A stretch of 64,000 bases of DNA from NCBI GenBank assembly GCA_965237725.1, contig OZ250151.1:2480001-2544000 (forward strand). Direction: 5' to 3'. The notes under the pieces are model-generated. The model saw only the letters and a list, made by a program, of their open reading frames with translations, searched no databases and was not told the DNA's origin. The position numbers and the translations under genes were made by a program. Shown here piece after piece: positions 41,693 through 50,965 of the stretch. Numbering within the stretch: position 1 is the stretch's first letter; each line of letters opens with the position of its first letter. The DNA is from G965237725 sp965237725. Its GTDB lineage: Bacteria > Pseudomonadota > Gammaproteobacteria > Arenicellales > Poriferihabitantaceae.

Positions 41693-42592
41693 CTAAGGCT
41701 TCAGTTGCTGATTCAAAAAATTCGAAATATGCCTGATTTCTTCCTGGCTCACCGAGTGTGGCATGTCATAGGTATGCCACTCAATTTCATAGCCGAGCTC
41801 GACCAGCATTTCATAACTCTGTGTGGCCGAATGGATGGGTATTATGGGGTCCTGGGTTCCATGGGCCATAAATAATGGTGTGGATTTATTTGCATCGGAT
41901 AATTCTTCTGCTGTTGTGGCTGATGCAGGAAGATAGGTCGACAAACCAATAATCCCGGCGAGTCGGGACTCCAGTCGCAGTCCGGCAAATAATGCAATGG
42001 CGCCGCCCTGGGAAAATCCCGCTAGAATGATTTTTTCTGTGGGAATACCACGCTGGTTTTCCTGCTCGATCAGAGCTTTGACAATTTCCGTTGAGTGCTC
42101 CACACCTGCCCGGTCTTCGGTTTCGGACCGTCGCATATCAAAATCCATATCCACAATATCGAACCAGCCGCGCATCTCCATGCCGTTGTTGACGGTGATT
42201 GGCCTGATCGGCGCGTGTGGAAAAATAAACCGAACCGAGATATCTTCGGGCAAATTAAACTGATCGACCACGGGTTCAAAATCATGGCCATCTGCGCCGA
42301 GACCATGGAGCCAGATTACCGCGTGGGTTGGATCGAGACCGGTTTGACGCTCGATGAATTCGATGTCCTGATTATCGTCTTTCATATTCAACACTATATT
42401 CGATGGTGAACTAATTTTTCCGGGATTATTGCTCACATAGACCAACAACACCAGCCCCGCTCCAAGGATTAATATTGCAACCATCAACGGAATTTTTATC
42501 ATTCCCCGAGACCGGCAAAGGGTGCGATTGATAGCGCTATCACCTCCGATAATTTTGAGCGATAATGGCTTGGACTTAATCATAGTTGTCAT
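41693..42592 (-). CDS. Membrane-anchored carboxylesterase/phospholipase (alpha/beta hydrolase)
   Basis: A 299-residue protein with an N-terminal membrane segment (LMVAILILGAGLVLLVYVSN, about residues 36-55) and a C-terminal esterase domain. The catalytic serine lies in AGFSQGGAIALF, the Asp in HGTQDPIIP and the His in DMPHSVSQEE; AVIWLHGLGADG supplies the oxyanion hole. The family (Abhydrolase_2) hydrolyses short-chain esters and lysophospholipids. Usual members are soluble and about 220 residues, so the anchor is an addition. Its start region overlaps the divergent efflux gene. Confidence 0.85.
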   Translation of the reverse strand: MTTMIKSKPLSLKIIGGDSAINRTLCRSRGMIKIPLMVAILILGAGLVLLVYVSNNPGKISSPSNIVLNMKDDNQDIEFIERQTGLDPTHAVIWLHGLGADGHDFEPVVDQFNLPEDISVRFIFPHAPIRPITVNNGMEMRGWFDIVDMDFDMRRSETEDRAGVEHSTEIVKALIEQENQRGIPTEKIILAGFSQGGAIALFAGLRLESRLAGIIGLSTYLPASATTAEELSDANKSTPLFMAHGTQDPIIPIHSATQSYEMLVELGYEIEWHTYDMPHSVSQEEIRHISNFLNQQLKP

Positions 42593-43731
42593 TGTTGCCC
42601 GTGTTTAAAATTTATTCAATCAGTATTCTGGCGCATTTCCTTTCGGCCTTTGCTCTTGCCCTTCCTTTGGCCCATGCCCAGGAATCAGCCCTGGTGACCG
42701 TGGATGCCGTGGTCCAGCAACAGTTCACCCAAACCGTACCCATACTGGGCAGGCTGGTTGCCAAGCGATCTGGGGTGGTTGCTGCGCGAACCAGCGGACC
42801 CGTTGGTGAAATTATGGTCAATGCTGGAGACATTGTTTTTAAAGGCCAGGTGTTAGCCCGTCTGGATACATCTAATTTACAGCTCGGCAAACAACGCGCT
42901 GAGTATCAACTCATTGAAGCTGAAGCCCGGTTGAAAACAGCAAACGCCCAGCTGGCTCTGGCGGGCCAGGAGGTAAAACGTCTGGAAGGTTTAAAAGGGT
43001 CCGCGGCGATTAGCGAAGCCGCTTACGACGATGCGCTGCAACAACAAAATATAGCTTACTCCCGAGTCACTGAGGCTGAGGCTGGGATCAGTAGCAGTAA
43101 AGCCTCATTTGAAATAGCCGCCCTGGCATTTTCAGACGCAACCATTTTAGCACCATTTGATGGCACCATTACCGAGAAGCTAACTGAAATTGGCAACTAT
43201 CTGCAAATTAGTCAGCCGGTTTTCCGTCTGATTTCGGATAAACATTTGGAGCTCGAGGCGGACGTGCCCGCTGGCCAACTTCAGGGATTACCAACCGGTA
43301 CCACGGTAGAGGTATCTCTTGAAAATGGCAGCCGCCACAGCGCAAAAGTTCGGGCCATCATTCCCGAAGAAAATGCCCGAACCCGCACCCGACGAGTACG
43401 ATTCGAACCCGAACTGGGATCTGATGCAGGGATTCTGGCCAACGAACAAAGCGCTACAGTTTTTGTCCCTGTATCCGCGGTTCGCGAAATACTCAGCGTA
43501 CATAAGGACGGACTGATTCGTCGCGGTGACGAAAATATCGTGTTTGTTGTTGTAAAAAGTGATGATCCCAATGCCGCGGACAGCGTAGAAAGTCGAGAAC
43601 TAAAAACCGGCAACGCCGTAGATAATCGGGTTGAGGTTGTATCGGGTTTGGCTGAGGGTGATCTTGTGGTTATCCGGGGAAATGAACGACTAGCCCCAGG
43701 CCAGGCCGTAAGAATAGCTGAATCTCAATGA
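42586..43731 (+). CDS. RND efflux membrane-fusion protein (periplasmic adaptor)
   Basis: A 381-residue adaptor with a signal peptide (HFLSAFALALPLAHAQ), a split biotinyl-lipoyl domain (RTSGPVGEIMVNAGDIVFKG, DATILAPFDGTITEKL), a coiled-coil hairpin between them (about residues 90-170) and beta-barrel/MP domains. The 5' end overlaps the divergent esterase and several TTG/GTG starts are possible. Stop overlaps the permease ATG (ATGA), so the pair is one translation unit. An outer-membrane TolC partner is not encoded here. Confidence 0.9.
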   Translation: MSLLPVFKIYSISILAHFLSAFALALPLAHAQESALVTVDAVVQQQFTQTVPILGRLVAKRSGVVAARTSGPVGEIMVNAGDIVFKGQVLARLDTSNLQLGKQRAEYQLIEAEARLKTANAQLALAGQEVKRLEGLKGSAAISEAAYDDALQQQNIAYSRVTEAEAGISSSKASFEIAALAFSDATILAPFDGTITEKLTEIGNYLQISQPVFRLISDKHLELEADVPAGQLQGLPTGTTVEVSLENGSRHSAKVRAIIPEENARTRTRRVRFEPELGSDAGILANEQSATVFVPVSAVREILSVHKDGLIRRGDENIVFVVVKSDDPNAADSVESRELKTGNAVDNRVEVVSGLAEGDLVVIRGNERLAPGQAVRIAESQ

Positions 43732-46700
43732 ACCTGATTCGAACTGCAATTGAACGCCCCATTGCGGTGATTGCTGCGGTTCTGCTGGTTATTCTATTTG
43801 GGCTGGTTGCACTAACCACGATCCCCATTCAATTGGCCCCTGATGTAAATCGGCCGATAATAACGGTTACAACAAACTGGTTTGGCGCAGCCCCTTCTGA
43901 AGTAGAGCGCGAGCTGATTAACCAACAGGAAGAGGAATTTGCCGGTCTTGAAGGTCTCGAGAACATCACCGGCCGCGCATCCCAGGGTCGAGGAGAAATC
44001 ACCCTGGAATTCAAGGTTGGCACCAACATGGATAAAGCGCTATTGCTGGTTGCAAATCGGCTGGACCGTGTGCCGAGTTATCCCGATGAAACCGACCAAC
44101 CCACACTGGACACCGCTGGCAGTGAAGATAATTCAATCGCCTGGATGATCCTAAAGTTACGCGAAGGAATTCAGCGACCCATCCATGAATATGGGGATTT
44201 TATTGAAGACGTGGTCAAGGAACGACTGGAGCGGGTTCCGGGTATTGGCAAAATCAATGTATATGGCGGCAGTGAACGAGAAATTCACGTTCTCGTTGAT
44301 CCAAATCTTCTGGCCCGTTTCCAGCTCACTGTAGGCGATCTCGGTCAAGCTTTAAGAAACGCCAACGTCTCTCTCGGCGCGGGAAGTATTGACGAGGGCA
44401 AGCGACGTTATGTTGTACGGACCGAAGGAGAACTCAATAACCTTGACCTGATCCGTGAAGTATTAATTCGAAGTTCGGATAATCTCGGCGCACTGGATCG
44501 GGTGCTGGTTTCCGATGTGGCAAAAGTGCAATTTGGATACAAAGACCCGACTTCAATCATTCGGATGCTCGGTGAACCCGCAATGGCATTAAGTGCTGAA
44601 CGGCAAACTGGCGCTAACGTAATTGAAACCATGGCGGGGCTTAAAATCGCCATCGAGGAATTAAATCGCTCAATTGTCCCCGATGCAGGCCTTGAGTTTC
44701 GCCAGGTTTATGACGAAACCGTCTACATCAATTCTTCAATAGACCTTGTCCAGCAAAATATCTGGATAGGTGGGTCTCTGGCCGCAATTATCCTGTTATT
44801 GTTTCTTCGCTCATTCCGCGCCACCCTGGTGATTTCTCTTTCCATTCCAGTTTCGGTTATTGGTGCATTCGTAGCCATGGCTGCCATGGGAAGATCGATC
44901 AATGTGATTTCTCTTGCAGGCCTGGCATTTGCGGTTGGCATGGTTGTGGATGCTGCCATTGTGGTTTTAGAAAATATATATCGGTTAAAGGAGCAAGGAT
45001 ACTCCAACTCCAAAGCAGCCTATCTGGGCGCCAAACAGGTCTGGGGCGCGGTGTTGGTATCTGCTCTCACTACAGTCATGGTATTTATTCCAATTCTGAT
45101 TATGGAATTAGAGGCGGGTCAATTGTTCAGGGATATCGCCGTCGCCATCTCCGTGGCGGTGTTGTTGTCATTACTGGTATCGATTACGGTGATTCCTGCA
45201 TTGTGTAAACGTTTTTTAAAAGAGCAAATTGGCGGTGCAACGGATTTGACTCCCGTATTGGGAACAAAGCTAGCGTTTATTGATCAATTTGCTATTTGGT
45301 TTGTTGGGTGCATTACCCGATTTGTTGATGCCGTTTTAATAAGCCGGGCCAAGGCGCTGGGGATTACATTTATGGTTACCCTGATCGCCTGTTCCAGCGC
45401 CTATCTGGCACTACCAAAACTGGAGTACCTTCCTGAAGGTAATCGAAATCTGCTGTTGGGTTTTCTGGTCCCGCCCCCTGGATACAACCTCGAAACAACC
45501 ACAGAAATCGCCCAGGGCATTGAGAGTGAAACGCGACCACTATGGGCGTCAGAAACCGGGCCCGAATCGGAACCCGGGGGGCCACCAAAAATTGAACGAT
45601 TTTTCTATGTTGCCTTCCGTGGGCAAACCATCCTGGTTGCGGTTGCGGTGGAGCCGAGCCGGGTGGCTGAGCTAAAACCGGTTTTGCAGAAACCGGTATT
45701 TCGTGAACCCGGTACCTTTGGTTTTATCACCCAACCTTCAATTTTTGGCAGGGGCATTGGCGGCGGCAGAAAAATTGAGTTGGACATCTCGGGTAATGAT
45801 TTTGACAAAATTCTCGAAACCGCAAACCGCGCTTTTGGTAGCATTATTTCAACCTTTCCTCGAGCACAAGGTCATGAATGGAAACCCGTTCCCGGCCTGG
45901 AATTGGGTGCGCCAGAAGTCCGGGTTATCCCGGACCGACTGAGATTGAGCGATAGTGGGGTTACCGCTGTAGAACTCGCCCAGACTATTGACACCTTCAA
46001 CGATGGCCTGAGAGTGACCCAGTCCACCGTGGACGGCAAACTCATGGATATTGTGCTCAAGGGTGAAGACAACAGCGTCAATCAAACTCAGGGCATTGGT
46101 GCTTTACCCGTGGTCACCCCATCGGGCCGAATTGTGCCCGTTTCTTCTCTGGCCGAAGCAATAGTCACATCGGGTCCTACAGAAATTCGCCACCGCGAGC
46201 GATTTCGAACCATCACCCTGGAAATCGTGCCCTCCCAGTCCCTGGCCCTTGAATCAGCAATAAAATTGTTACAGGAAAAAGTGATTGCTCCGTTAAAGCA
46301 ACAAGGCCTTCCCGAAGGGATTCAGCTCAATATTTCGGGTACTGCCGATAAACTGGTTGAAACCCGAAATGCTATGGCGATTAACATGATGTTATCCATC
46401 ATCATTGTATTTCTGGTGATGGCGGTATTATTTGAAAGCTTTATTTATCCCCTGATAATTATGCTCTCAGTGCCCGTTGCAGCGGCGGGTGGTGTGGGCG
46501 GACTGGCGGTATTGAATCTGACCACCCTTCAACCTCTGGATATGCTGACCATGCTGGGCTTTGTCATTCTGATAGGCATCGTAGTAAACAATGCTATTTT
46601 ACTGATTCATCAGACCTTGCATCATATTCGCGACGAAGGCATAGAACCCACTGAGGCGGTCAAGCTGGCAACCCAAAACCGCATCCGACCTATTTTCATG

Positions 46701-46919
46701 TCTACCCTGACCAGCGTTTTTGGCATGCTGCCACTGGTGTTTTTTCCTGGGGCTGGATCTGAGCTTTATCGGGGGCTGGGTTCGGTAGTGGTTGGCGGAT
46801 TAAGTTTATCGGCAATCATCACCCTGTTGATTGTTCCACCGATGATGTCGCTATTGGTGGTGCCTATGGAGAATCGTCGCAACCGGCGTTTAACCTCCAG
46901 CGAAGAAGTCACCATCTGA
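43728..46919 (+). CDS. RND-family efflux permease (HAE1/AcrB-like)
   Basis: A 1063-residue inner-membrane proton-driven pump with the expected two halves, each one membrane segment, a large periplasmic loop and five more segments. Proton-relay segment 4 reads GMVVDAAIVVLEN: Asp408 aligns with AcrB Asp407, but the second Asp is Ala409, a change seen in part of the family. LTSVFGMLPLVFFPG carries the segment 10-11 region. Pairs with the upstream adaptor. Substrate range unknown. Confidence 0.93.
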   Translation: MNLIRTAIERPIAVIAAVLLVILFGLVALTTIPIQLAPDVNRPIITVTTNWFGAAPSEVERELINQQEEEFAGLEGLENITGRASQGRGEITLEFKVGTNMDKALLLVANRLDRVPSYPDETDQPTLDTAGSEDNSIAWMILKLREGIQRPIHEYGDFIEDVVKERLERVPGIGKINVYGGSEREIHVLVDPNLLARFQLTVGDLGQALRNANVSLGAGSIDEGKRRYVVRTEGELNNLDLIREVLIRSSDNLGALDRVLVSDVAKVQFGYKDPTSIIRMLGEPAMALSAERQTGANVIETMAGLKIAIEELNRSIVPDAGLEFRQVYDETVYINSSIDLVQQNIWIGGSLAAIILLLFLRSFRATLVISLSIPVSVIGAFVAMAAMGRSINVISLAGLAFAVGMVVDAAIVVLENIYRLKEQGYSNSKAAYLGAKQVWGAVLVSALTTVMVFIPILIMELEAGQLFRDIAVAISVAVLLSLLVSITVIPALCKRFLKEQIGGATDLTPVLGTKLAFIDQFAIWFVGCITRFVDAVLISRAKALGITFMVTLIACSSAYLALPKLEYLPEGNRNLLLGFLVPPPGYNLETTTEIAQGIESETRPLWASETGPESEPGGPPKIERFFYVAFRGQTILVAVAVEPSRVAELKPVLQKPVFREPGTFGFITQPSIFGRGIGGGRKIELDISGNDFDKILETANRAFGSIISTFPRAQGHEWKPVPGLELGAPEVRVIPDRLRLSDSGVTAVELAQTIDTFNDGLRVTQSTVDGKLMDIVLKGEDNSVNQTQGIGALPVVTPSGRIVPVSSLAEAIVTSGPTEIRHRERFRTITLEIVPSQSLALESAIKLLQEKVIAPLKQQGLPEGIQLNISGTADKLVETRNAMAINMMLSIIIVFLVMAVLFESFIYPLIIMLSVPVAAAGGVGGLAVLNLTTLQPLDMLTMLGFVILIGIVVNNAILLIHQTLHHIRDEGIEPTEAVKLATQNRIRPIFMSTLTSVFGMLPLVFFPGAGSELYRGLGSVVVGGLSLSAIITLLIVPPMMSLLVVPMENRRNRRLTSSEEVTI

Positions 46920-46979
46920 TTCCAATGCAGGTCCATAAAACCTAGTCAAATCTTAACTCTGATTAAAGATATCTAAATC

Positions 46980-47870
46980 GTGCAAAACAGATATTTACTG
47001 GGAATTTTAATCGTACTTGCCGGAGGTGGATTCCTCAGTACTTCGGGCATTTTAATTCGAGTAATGGATAATCCAATAGGCTGGCAAATCATATTTTTCC
47101 GCTCTTTGACATTCTTCTTTTTTATTTTGGTAATTGTTGCATTTAAATACCGCGCGCGCACATTCGCCGCCTATCGCGCTATAGGCAAAGACGGATTGTT
47201 GGCTTCTGTACTGCTCGGCCTGGGTTCGGTTTGTTATATTTTTGCCATGCTCAATACCACGGTTGCCAATGTGGTGTTTATTATTGGCTCCGCGCCATTG
47301 GTAACCGCCGCCCTGGCTTGGTTTATTTTAAAAGAAAAAGTCAGCAAGTGGAGTCTGGTCACTATGCTGGTGGCATTACTGGGAATTGGATTGATGTTTC
47401 TCGATGGTTTGGTTAGCGGTGGGCTATTTGGAAATATTCTGGCCTTGCTGCTTGTATTTATGTTTGCATTTTATTTGTTGATACTGCGAGCCAAAAAAGA
47501 TGTAGACATGGTTCCGGCAACCGGCCTGTCGGGTTTGATCACATTATCTTTAGCCGCTGTTCTGGTAGTGGATTTTAATATCTCCACCCACGATCTGTTA
47601 ATCTGCATTGCTCTCGGCAGTTTCCAGTTCGGACTGGGTTTTTTATTTCTGACCTGGGGTACAAAATATATCCCCGCGGCGGAGGTTGCGTTGTTCGCCT
47701 TAAGCGAATCCATTTTGAATCCGATCTGGGTTTGGATTGGTGTAAATGAGGTTCCCAGTCCCTATACCCTATACGGTAGTGCTATTGTTTTGGTGTCGGT
47801 AATTGCATACAGTTTAATTGTGGTACGCAATGAACGACAATCCCGCAACAGTGTGGTGAATACATCATGA
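46980..47870 (+). CDS. EamA-family transporter
   Basis: A 296-residue protein with ten predicted segments in two EamA repeats (STSGILIRVMDNPIGWQIIFF; FMLNTTVANVVFIIGSAPL-like block; WFILKEKVSKWS). GTG start at 46980. It is coupled by ATGA overlap to a gamma-glutamyltransferase-like gene, so it probably moves an amino-acid or peptide substrate or product of that enzyme. Very similar in layout to the EamA gene at 55382, suggesting paralogues. Confidence 0.86.
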   Translation: MQNRYLLGILIVLAGGGFLSTSGILIRVMDNPIGWQIIFFRSLTFFFFILVIVAFKYRARTFAAYRAIGKDGLLASVLLGLGSVCYIFAMLNTTVANVVFIIGSAPLVTAALAWFILKEKVSKWSLVTMLVALLGIGLMFLDGLVSGGLFGNILALLLVFMFAFYLLILRAKKDVDMVPATGLSGLITLSLAAVLVVDFNISTHDLLICIALGSFQFGLGFLFLTWGTKYIPAAEVALFALSESILNPIWVWIGVNEVPSPYTLYGSAIVLVSVIAYSLIVVRNERQSRNSVVNTS

Positions 47871-49456
47871 CCGATTTTAACCAGGAATTTCCCCATCCTT
47901 CCCAACGCATGCCAGCCATGGCACAAAACATGGTGGCCACATCCCAGCCTTTGGCAGTTCAGGCTGGGCTATCAATATTACAAGCGGGTGGTAATGCCGT
48001 GGATGCCGCTATCGCCACCGCGATTACCCTTACCGTGGTTGAGCCCAATAGCAATAGTATCGGCAGCGATGCGTTTTGCATATTATGGGATGGGAAACGA
48101 CTCCACGGCTTGAACGCATCGGGTCGAAGTCCCGCAAGCGTATCTGCAAATGACTTTGCTGGCCTGGATGAAATGCCCGAAAAAGGCTGGGGTTCAGTGA
48201 CCGTGCCGGGATGTGTTGACGGCTGGGTGGTATTGTCTGAGCGATTTGGGCAATTGTCTTTTGAAAAACTGTTTGAGTCCGCGATTCATTACGCCGAACA
48301 CGGCTATATGGTAACGCCAATTACCGCACAATCGTGGTCCAAAGCCCCAGACACTTTTTCAGATTACCCGGACTTCGAGGCATTTTTGATTAACGGAGCC
48401 GCGCCGAAATCCGGGGAACTGTTTCGCCTGCCAGATCAGGCCAAGACCCTGGAAAACATTGCAGCAACCAAAGGGGAATCATTTTATCGAGGCGAATTAG
48501 CGCAGAAAATTGTTGAAACCGCGGAGCGCGCGGGTGCACGGCTCGACGCCTCGGACCTTGATAGCCACCAGAGCGACTGGGTCGACCTGATTTCCCAGAC
48601 CTATAAAGACTATGAGCTCCACGAAATTCCACCCAATGGCCAGGGCCTGGCTGCATTGATCATGCTGGGAATCCTCCAGCATCACAATATCGAGCGATAT
48701 GAAATGGATTCAGCAGACTGCATCCACCTTCAACTCGAAGCGATGAAACTGAGTTTTGCAGATGCCTATCGTTATATTGCCGATCCGGCTTATATGGATT
48801 TTGAAGCTGAGACTTTACTCGAACCGGAGTATCTTGAAAGCCGGGCAGCACTGATTGATATGAAAAAAGCCGGAAGCCCCCAATATGGATTGCCACCCAG
48901 CAGTGGCACAGTTTACCTGACCACTGCGGATCAATCAGGAATGATGGTATCCATGATCCAGAGCAATTATCACAGTTTTGGTTCTGGCGTTGTTATTCCT
49001 GGTACAGGGATTGGTATGCAATGCCGTGGCGCTGGCTTTGTTGTGGAATCGGGTCATCCCAACCAGGTGGGCGGTGGCAAGCGACCTTTTCATACCATCA
49101 TCCCGGCATTTCTTACCTGTGATGGAAAACCGTTGATGAGCTATGGGGTTATGGGGGGTGACATGCAGGCTCAGGGTCACGCCCAAATGGTTATTCGAAT
49201 TTTTGATTATGGTATGAATCCCCAGGCCGCCAGTGACGCCCCGCGCTGGCAGGTGCAACGGGACAATACCATCCTCATGGAAGCGAGCTTCGATCCAGCA
49301 GTGATAAAAGAATTAAAAAGTCGCGGGCATATGATTATTGATTCTGACGTGGACACCCCATTCCAGATGGGTGGTGCCCAGCTCATTGTTAAAAGCGATC
49401 ATGGTTATATTGGTGGCTCCGACCACCGCAAGGACGGCATGGCTGCAGGGTACTAG
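47867..49456 (+). CDS. Gamma-glutamyltransferase family (Ntn hydrolase)
   Basis: A 529-residue Ntn-hydrolase proenzyme. The N-terminal part has MVATSQPLAVQAGLSILQAGGNAVDAA in the family's first motif; the expected autocleavage/nucleophile threonine is Thr348 in GTVYLTTADQSG. No signal peptide is visible (MTDFNQEFPHPSQRMPAM), so it may be cytoplasmic, unlike periplasmic Ggt; cytosolic relatives include glutaryl- and other gamma-glutamyl-type acylases. Coupled to the upstream EamA transporter by a 4-base overlap, which supports import followed by hydrolysis of a gamma-glutamyl or similar amide. Confidence 0.88.
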   Translation: MTDFNQEFPHPSQRMPAMAQNMVATSQPLAVQAGLSILQAGGNAVDAAIATAITLTVVEPNSNSIGSDAFCILWDGKRLHGLNASGRSPASVSANDFAGLDEMPEKGWGSVTVPGCVDGWVVLSERFGQLSFEKLFESAIHYAEHGYMVTPITAQSWSKAPDTFSDYPDFEAFLINGAAPKSGELFRLPDQAKTLENIAATKGESFYRGELAQKIVETAERAGARLDASDLDSHQSDWVDLISQTYKDYELHEIPPNGQGLAALIMLGILQHHNIERYEMDSADCIHLQLEAMKLSFADAYRYIADPAYMDFEAETLLEPEYLESRAALIDMKKAGSPQYGLPPSSGTVYLTTADQSGMMVSMIQSNYHSFGSGVVIPGTGIGMQCRGAGFVVESGHPNQVGGGKRPFHTIIPAFLTCDGKPLMSYGVMGGDMQAQGHAQMVIRIFDYGMNPQAASDAPRWQVQRDNTILMEASFDPAVIKELKSRGHMIIDSDVDTPFQMGGAQLIVKSDHGYIGGSDHRKDGMAAGY

Positions 49457-49481
49457 AAGCCACTCGGTATGTTTTTCTAAA

Positions 49482-50168
49482 ATGTGGCGACGGTTCAAGA
49501 AATTTCTGTTCAGGATTTTACTGGTTGTGATTATTGTCCCTGTACTTTGTGTGGTATCAATGCGATGGATCGATCCCGTTACCAGCGCCATCATGCTGCA
49601 AAATAATATTCACAATGCCATTGAAGGAAAAAATGCGACTACCCAGTTTAAGTGGCTAGACTGGGAAAATATTTCCGCTCACGCCGCAGTGGCTGTTATT
49701 GCTGCGGAAGACCAACGCTTCCCTTCTCATTTCGGCATAGACTTCAACGAACTACGCAAAGCGATTAGCGCTAATCGTGATAAAAAACGCGGTGCCAGCA
49801 CCATAACCCAACAAGTCGCCAAGAATCTATTTTTGTGGCCCGGTCGTAGTTATCTTAGAAAAACACTGGAAGCCGGATTTTCCCTGCTACTTGAATTATT
49901 CTGGTCCAAGCAGCGTATTCTTGAGGTCTATCTTAATATTGCCCAGATGGGTACGGACCTGTTCGGCGTCGGTGCTGCCAGCATCATTTACTACAACAAA
50001 CCAGCAGCCCAGTTGAACAAATACGAAGCCGCTCGAATTGCCGCAGTGTTACCCAATCCATCCAGGTATTCGGTATTGTCGCCTTCAGCCAATGTCGTAC
50101 AACGGCAACAATGGATTTTGAAGCAAATGAAACAACTGGGGGGCACCGCTCTACTGGACACACTTTAA
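49482..50168 (+). CDS. mtgA: Monofunctional peptidoglycan glycosyltransferase MtgA
   Basis: Inner-membrane enzyme polymerising lipid II glycans without a transpeptidase domain. The 228-residue length is normal. ATG 49482 begins MWRRFKKF, followed by one membrane anchor (LFRILLVVIIVPVLCVVS). GT51 motifs: catalytic Glu76 in AAEDQRFPSHFG, then KKRGASTITQQVAKNLFLW, KQRILEVYLNIAQMG and GVGAASIIYY. An upstream in-frame extension (to 49338) overlaps the previous gene and is not used. Confidence 0.95.
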   Translation: MWRRFKKFLFRILLVVIIVPVLCVVSMRWIDPVTSAIMLQNNIHNAIEGKNATTQFKWLDWENISAHAAVAVIAAEDQRFPSHFGIDFNELRKAISANRDKKRGASTITQQVAKNLFLWPGRSYLRKTLEAGFSLLLELFWSKQRILEVYLNIAQMGTDLFGVGAASIIYYNKPAAQLNKYEAARIAAVLPNPSRYSVLSPSANVVQRQQWILKQMKQLGGTALLDTL

Positions 50169-50188
50169 CAATTAAATCCCCATTGAGT

Positions 50189-50929
50189 TTAGTTTCGCGC
50201 GTAAGCCCGTTCCAGATAGTAGTCCACTTCCTGCCGCGTATAACCGATCAGCTCCACCAGTCTGCGATAACATTCGTCCATAGATGCTCCCCGTGCTTTC
50301 CATATCGGCACCCGTTTCATAAGAGTTTCAACCCGTTCCCTCGGCGTAATTATCCAGGTATGCTGGGGCGCCTCACCAAAATAAAAATCAGCACCACTCA
50401 CTTCCATGGCCTTGGGTTTCATATATAAAGCGAGATTCAGGACCTTGTGCGCTCCGCTGTCCAGAATGTACTGGGTCAAAAATTTCATGGTCCCGCCTTC
50501 ATCACCCAAATCATCGATCACCAACACCGTTTCCCCAGTGATGGCAATGGAAATACCGTGCTGAACCAGAGGATTTTCATAACGCTCTCCAGGACCCTTA
50601 TAAAGTGACACACCAATGGTACCAAATTCAATTTTTGGAATTTCACCATCCCGCCCCTCAACCAGATGATCGTAGAGCAAAACGCTGGGTAATAATCCTC
50701 CCATGGTGACCATAAGGGATTTGGTGATTTGTTCGGGCAGCGTGGGATTATCAAGCTGATACTGGTGTACCTGCTTGGCCAGTTCCAGACAGGCCGCGGA
50801 TTCAACCGCATCGGGCACCAGTAAAAAACTCAGCTCGTCATCGGGAACCGATACCCCTTCGGGTTTACGCCAGAAATCCAGATCAATGTTATTTCGGAAA
50901 TTTTGGGTGTTTTCAAAATAATCACTCAT
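50189..50929 (-). CDS. Phosphoribosyltransferase-domain protein
   Basis: A 246-residue type-I PRTase fold protein. The PRPP loop is VLVIDDLGDEGGTM, near residue 134. The N-terminal region and the extension after the PRTase core are longer than in xanthine/hypoxanthine enzymes of about 150-180 residues. It would use PRPP with a base such as hypoxanthine or xanthine, or act as a regulator. Convergent with mtgA (20-base gap). No purine genes next to it. Confidence 0.82.
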   Translation of the reverse strand: MSDYFENTQNFRNNIDLDFWRKPEGVSVPDDELSFLLVPDAVESAACLELAKQVHQYQLDNPTLPEQITKSLMVTMGGLLPSVLLYDHLVEGRDGEIPKIEFGTIGVSLYKGPGERYENPLVQHGISIAITGETVLVIDDLGDEGGTMKFLTQYILDSGAHKVLNLALYMKPKAMEVSGADFYFGEAPQHTWIITPRERVETLMKRVPIWKARGASMDECYRRLVELIGYTRQEVDYYLERAYARN

Positions 50930-50965
50930 TTTTTATTCCATAATATAATGGTTTGGTAAATTTTC

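Noticed and set aside
49338..49481. 48-codon upstream extension of mtgA
   Set aside because: It overlaps the end of the gamma-glutamyltransferase gene and adds no recognisable domain; ATG 49482 gives the standard MtgA start.
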